Positions 4,940-5,125 of a stretch of DNA of 5,125 nucleotides are shown one piece after another. The stretch comes from Patescibacteria group bacterium (lineage in GTDB: Bacteria; Patescibacteriota; Minisyncoccia; Phycocordibacterales; UBA2100): positions 1-5,125 of the forward strand of contig WFWK01000051.1 in assembly GCA_015491135.1 (NCBI GenBank). Reading direction: 5' to 3'. Below the pieces are notes generated by a model. The model worked only from the letters and a program-made list of their open reading frames with translations. It did no database searches and was not told the origin of the DNA. Within the stretch, counting starts at the first letter, position 1. Each line of letters opens with the position of its first letter. A program made the position numbers and the translations under genes.

Positions 4940-5125
4940 TTATAATTTAAATTCTTTAGATTTACTAAAATGAAATTTTGCTTTTGTGCTTTTAACGGCC
5001 TTTTCTATCTCTGAGAAAATTTTATTTACCTCTGCCTCCGTATATTCATAGGCACTTCTATTTGAGCAGTTACCCAAAATTTTCAGTTTTTTAAGGACAA
5101 CATTTGTCCTCTGTGTGGCTAAACG
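4940..5125 (-). CDS. C-terminal fragment of an unidentified protein upstream of the ATPase (cut by window edge)
   Basis: The last 61 codons of a minus-strand gene are open from the window edge to TAA at 4942-4940. There is no in-frame ATG, so the start lies beyond 5125. The fragment begins RLATQRTNVVLKKLKILGNC and continues with SNRSAYEYTEAEV and a lysine-rich helix (KAVKSTKAKF), ending KEFKL. It looks like a compact, helical, basic C-terminus. I do not recognise the family. The next gene starts 3 nt after its stop in the same frame, which marks an operon with the GHKL ATPase. A short standalone protein and the tail of a larger enzyme are both possible. Confidence 0.75.
   Translation of the reverse strand, partial: RLATQRTNVVLKKLKILGNCSNRSAYEYTEAEVNKIFSEIEKAVKSTKAKFHFSKSKEFKL

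Noticed and set aside
1..5125. CRISPR array or DDE insertion sequence
   Set aside because: No regularly spaced direct repeats and no DDE transposase are present.

Overview
The window looks like bacterial accessory DNA inserted next to a tRNA gene. The most likely source is a Candidate Phyla Radiation (Patescibacteria/Parcubacteria-like) genome, or another small-genome lineage. This is inferred from the style of the recombinase, AT-rich genes alternating with GC-rich hairpin-filled spacers, start codons without Shine-Dalgarno sequences, and three promoters of the extended -10 type. No marker gene fixes the taxonomy.

Layout from left to right. A complete tRNA-Gly(CCC) gene with encoded CCA lies at 75-148, with its own promoter and a rho-independent terminator at 160-185. 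Converging on it from the minus strand is a large serine recombinase gene (114-1682). Its reading frame runs through the terminator and stops inside the tRNA gene on the antisense strand. Upstream of the recombinase is a promoter and a leader of about 130 nt with two interleaved inverted repeats, one ending in a U-tract, which looks like an attenuator or pseudoknot.

A 148-bp segment holding the 3' end of the recombinase, the tRNA terminator and the last 7 nt of the tRNA (142-289) is repeated without mismatch in inverted orientation at 1906-2053. The recombinase body is therefore bracketed by long perfect inverted repeats. A further 21 bp (331-351 = 1888-1908) also matches, but the copy lacks 44 bp that hold two adjacent perfect hairpins. 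A promoter-like sequence abuts the outer edge of the copy.

From 2054 to 2536 there is no credible gene. This spacer holds GC-rich hairpins, a 105-nt long-arm hairpin (2190-2294) and a GCTCGC-rich block with short repeats. From 2537 to the right edge, a minus-strand operon encodes the C-terminus of an unidentified protein (stop at 4940) and, 3 nt later, a 799-residue GHKL-fold ATPase with all nucleotide-binding motifs, a probable S5-like transducer region and two further C-terminal domains.

Reading of the whole: a serine-recombinase element anchored at a tRNA-Gly 3' end, with the GHKL ATPase operon as probable cargo, plausibly defence or DNA-transaction related. The far attachment site and the rest of the operon are outside the window. 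The most unusual parts are the inverted-repeat architecture, the recombinase tail that depends on the flanking DNA, and the structured recombinase leader.
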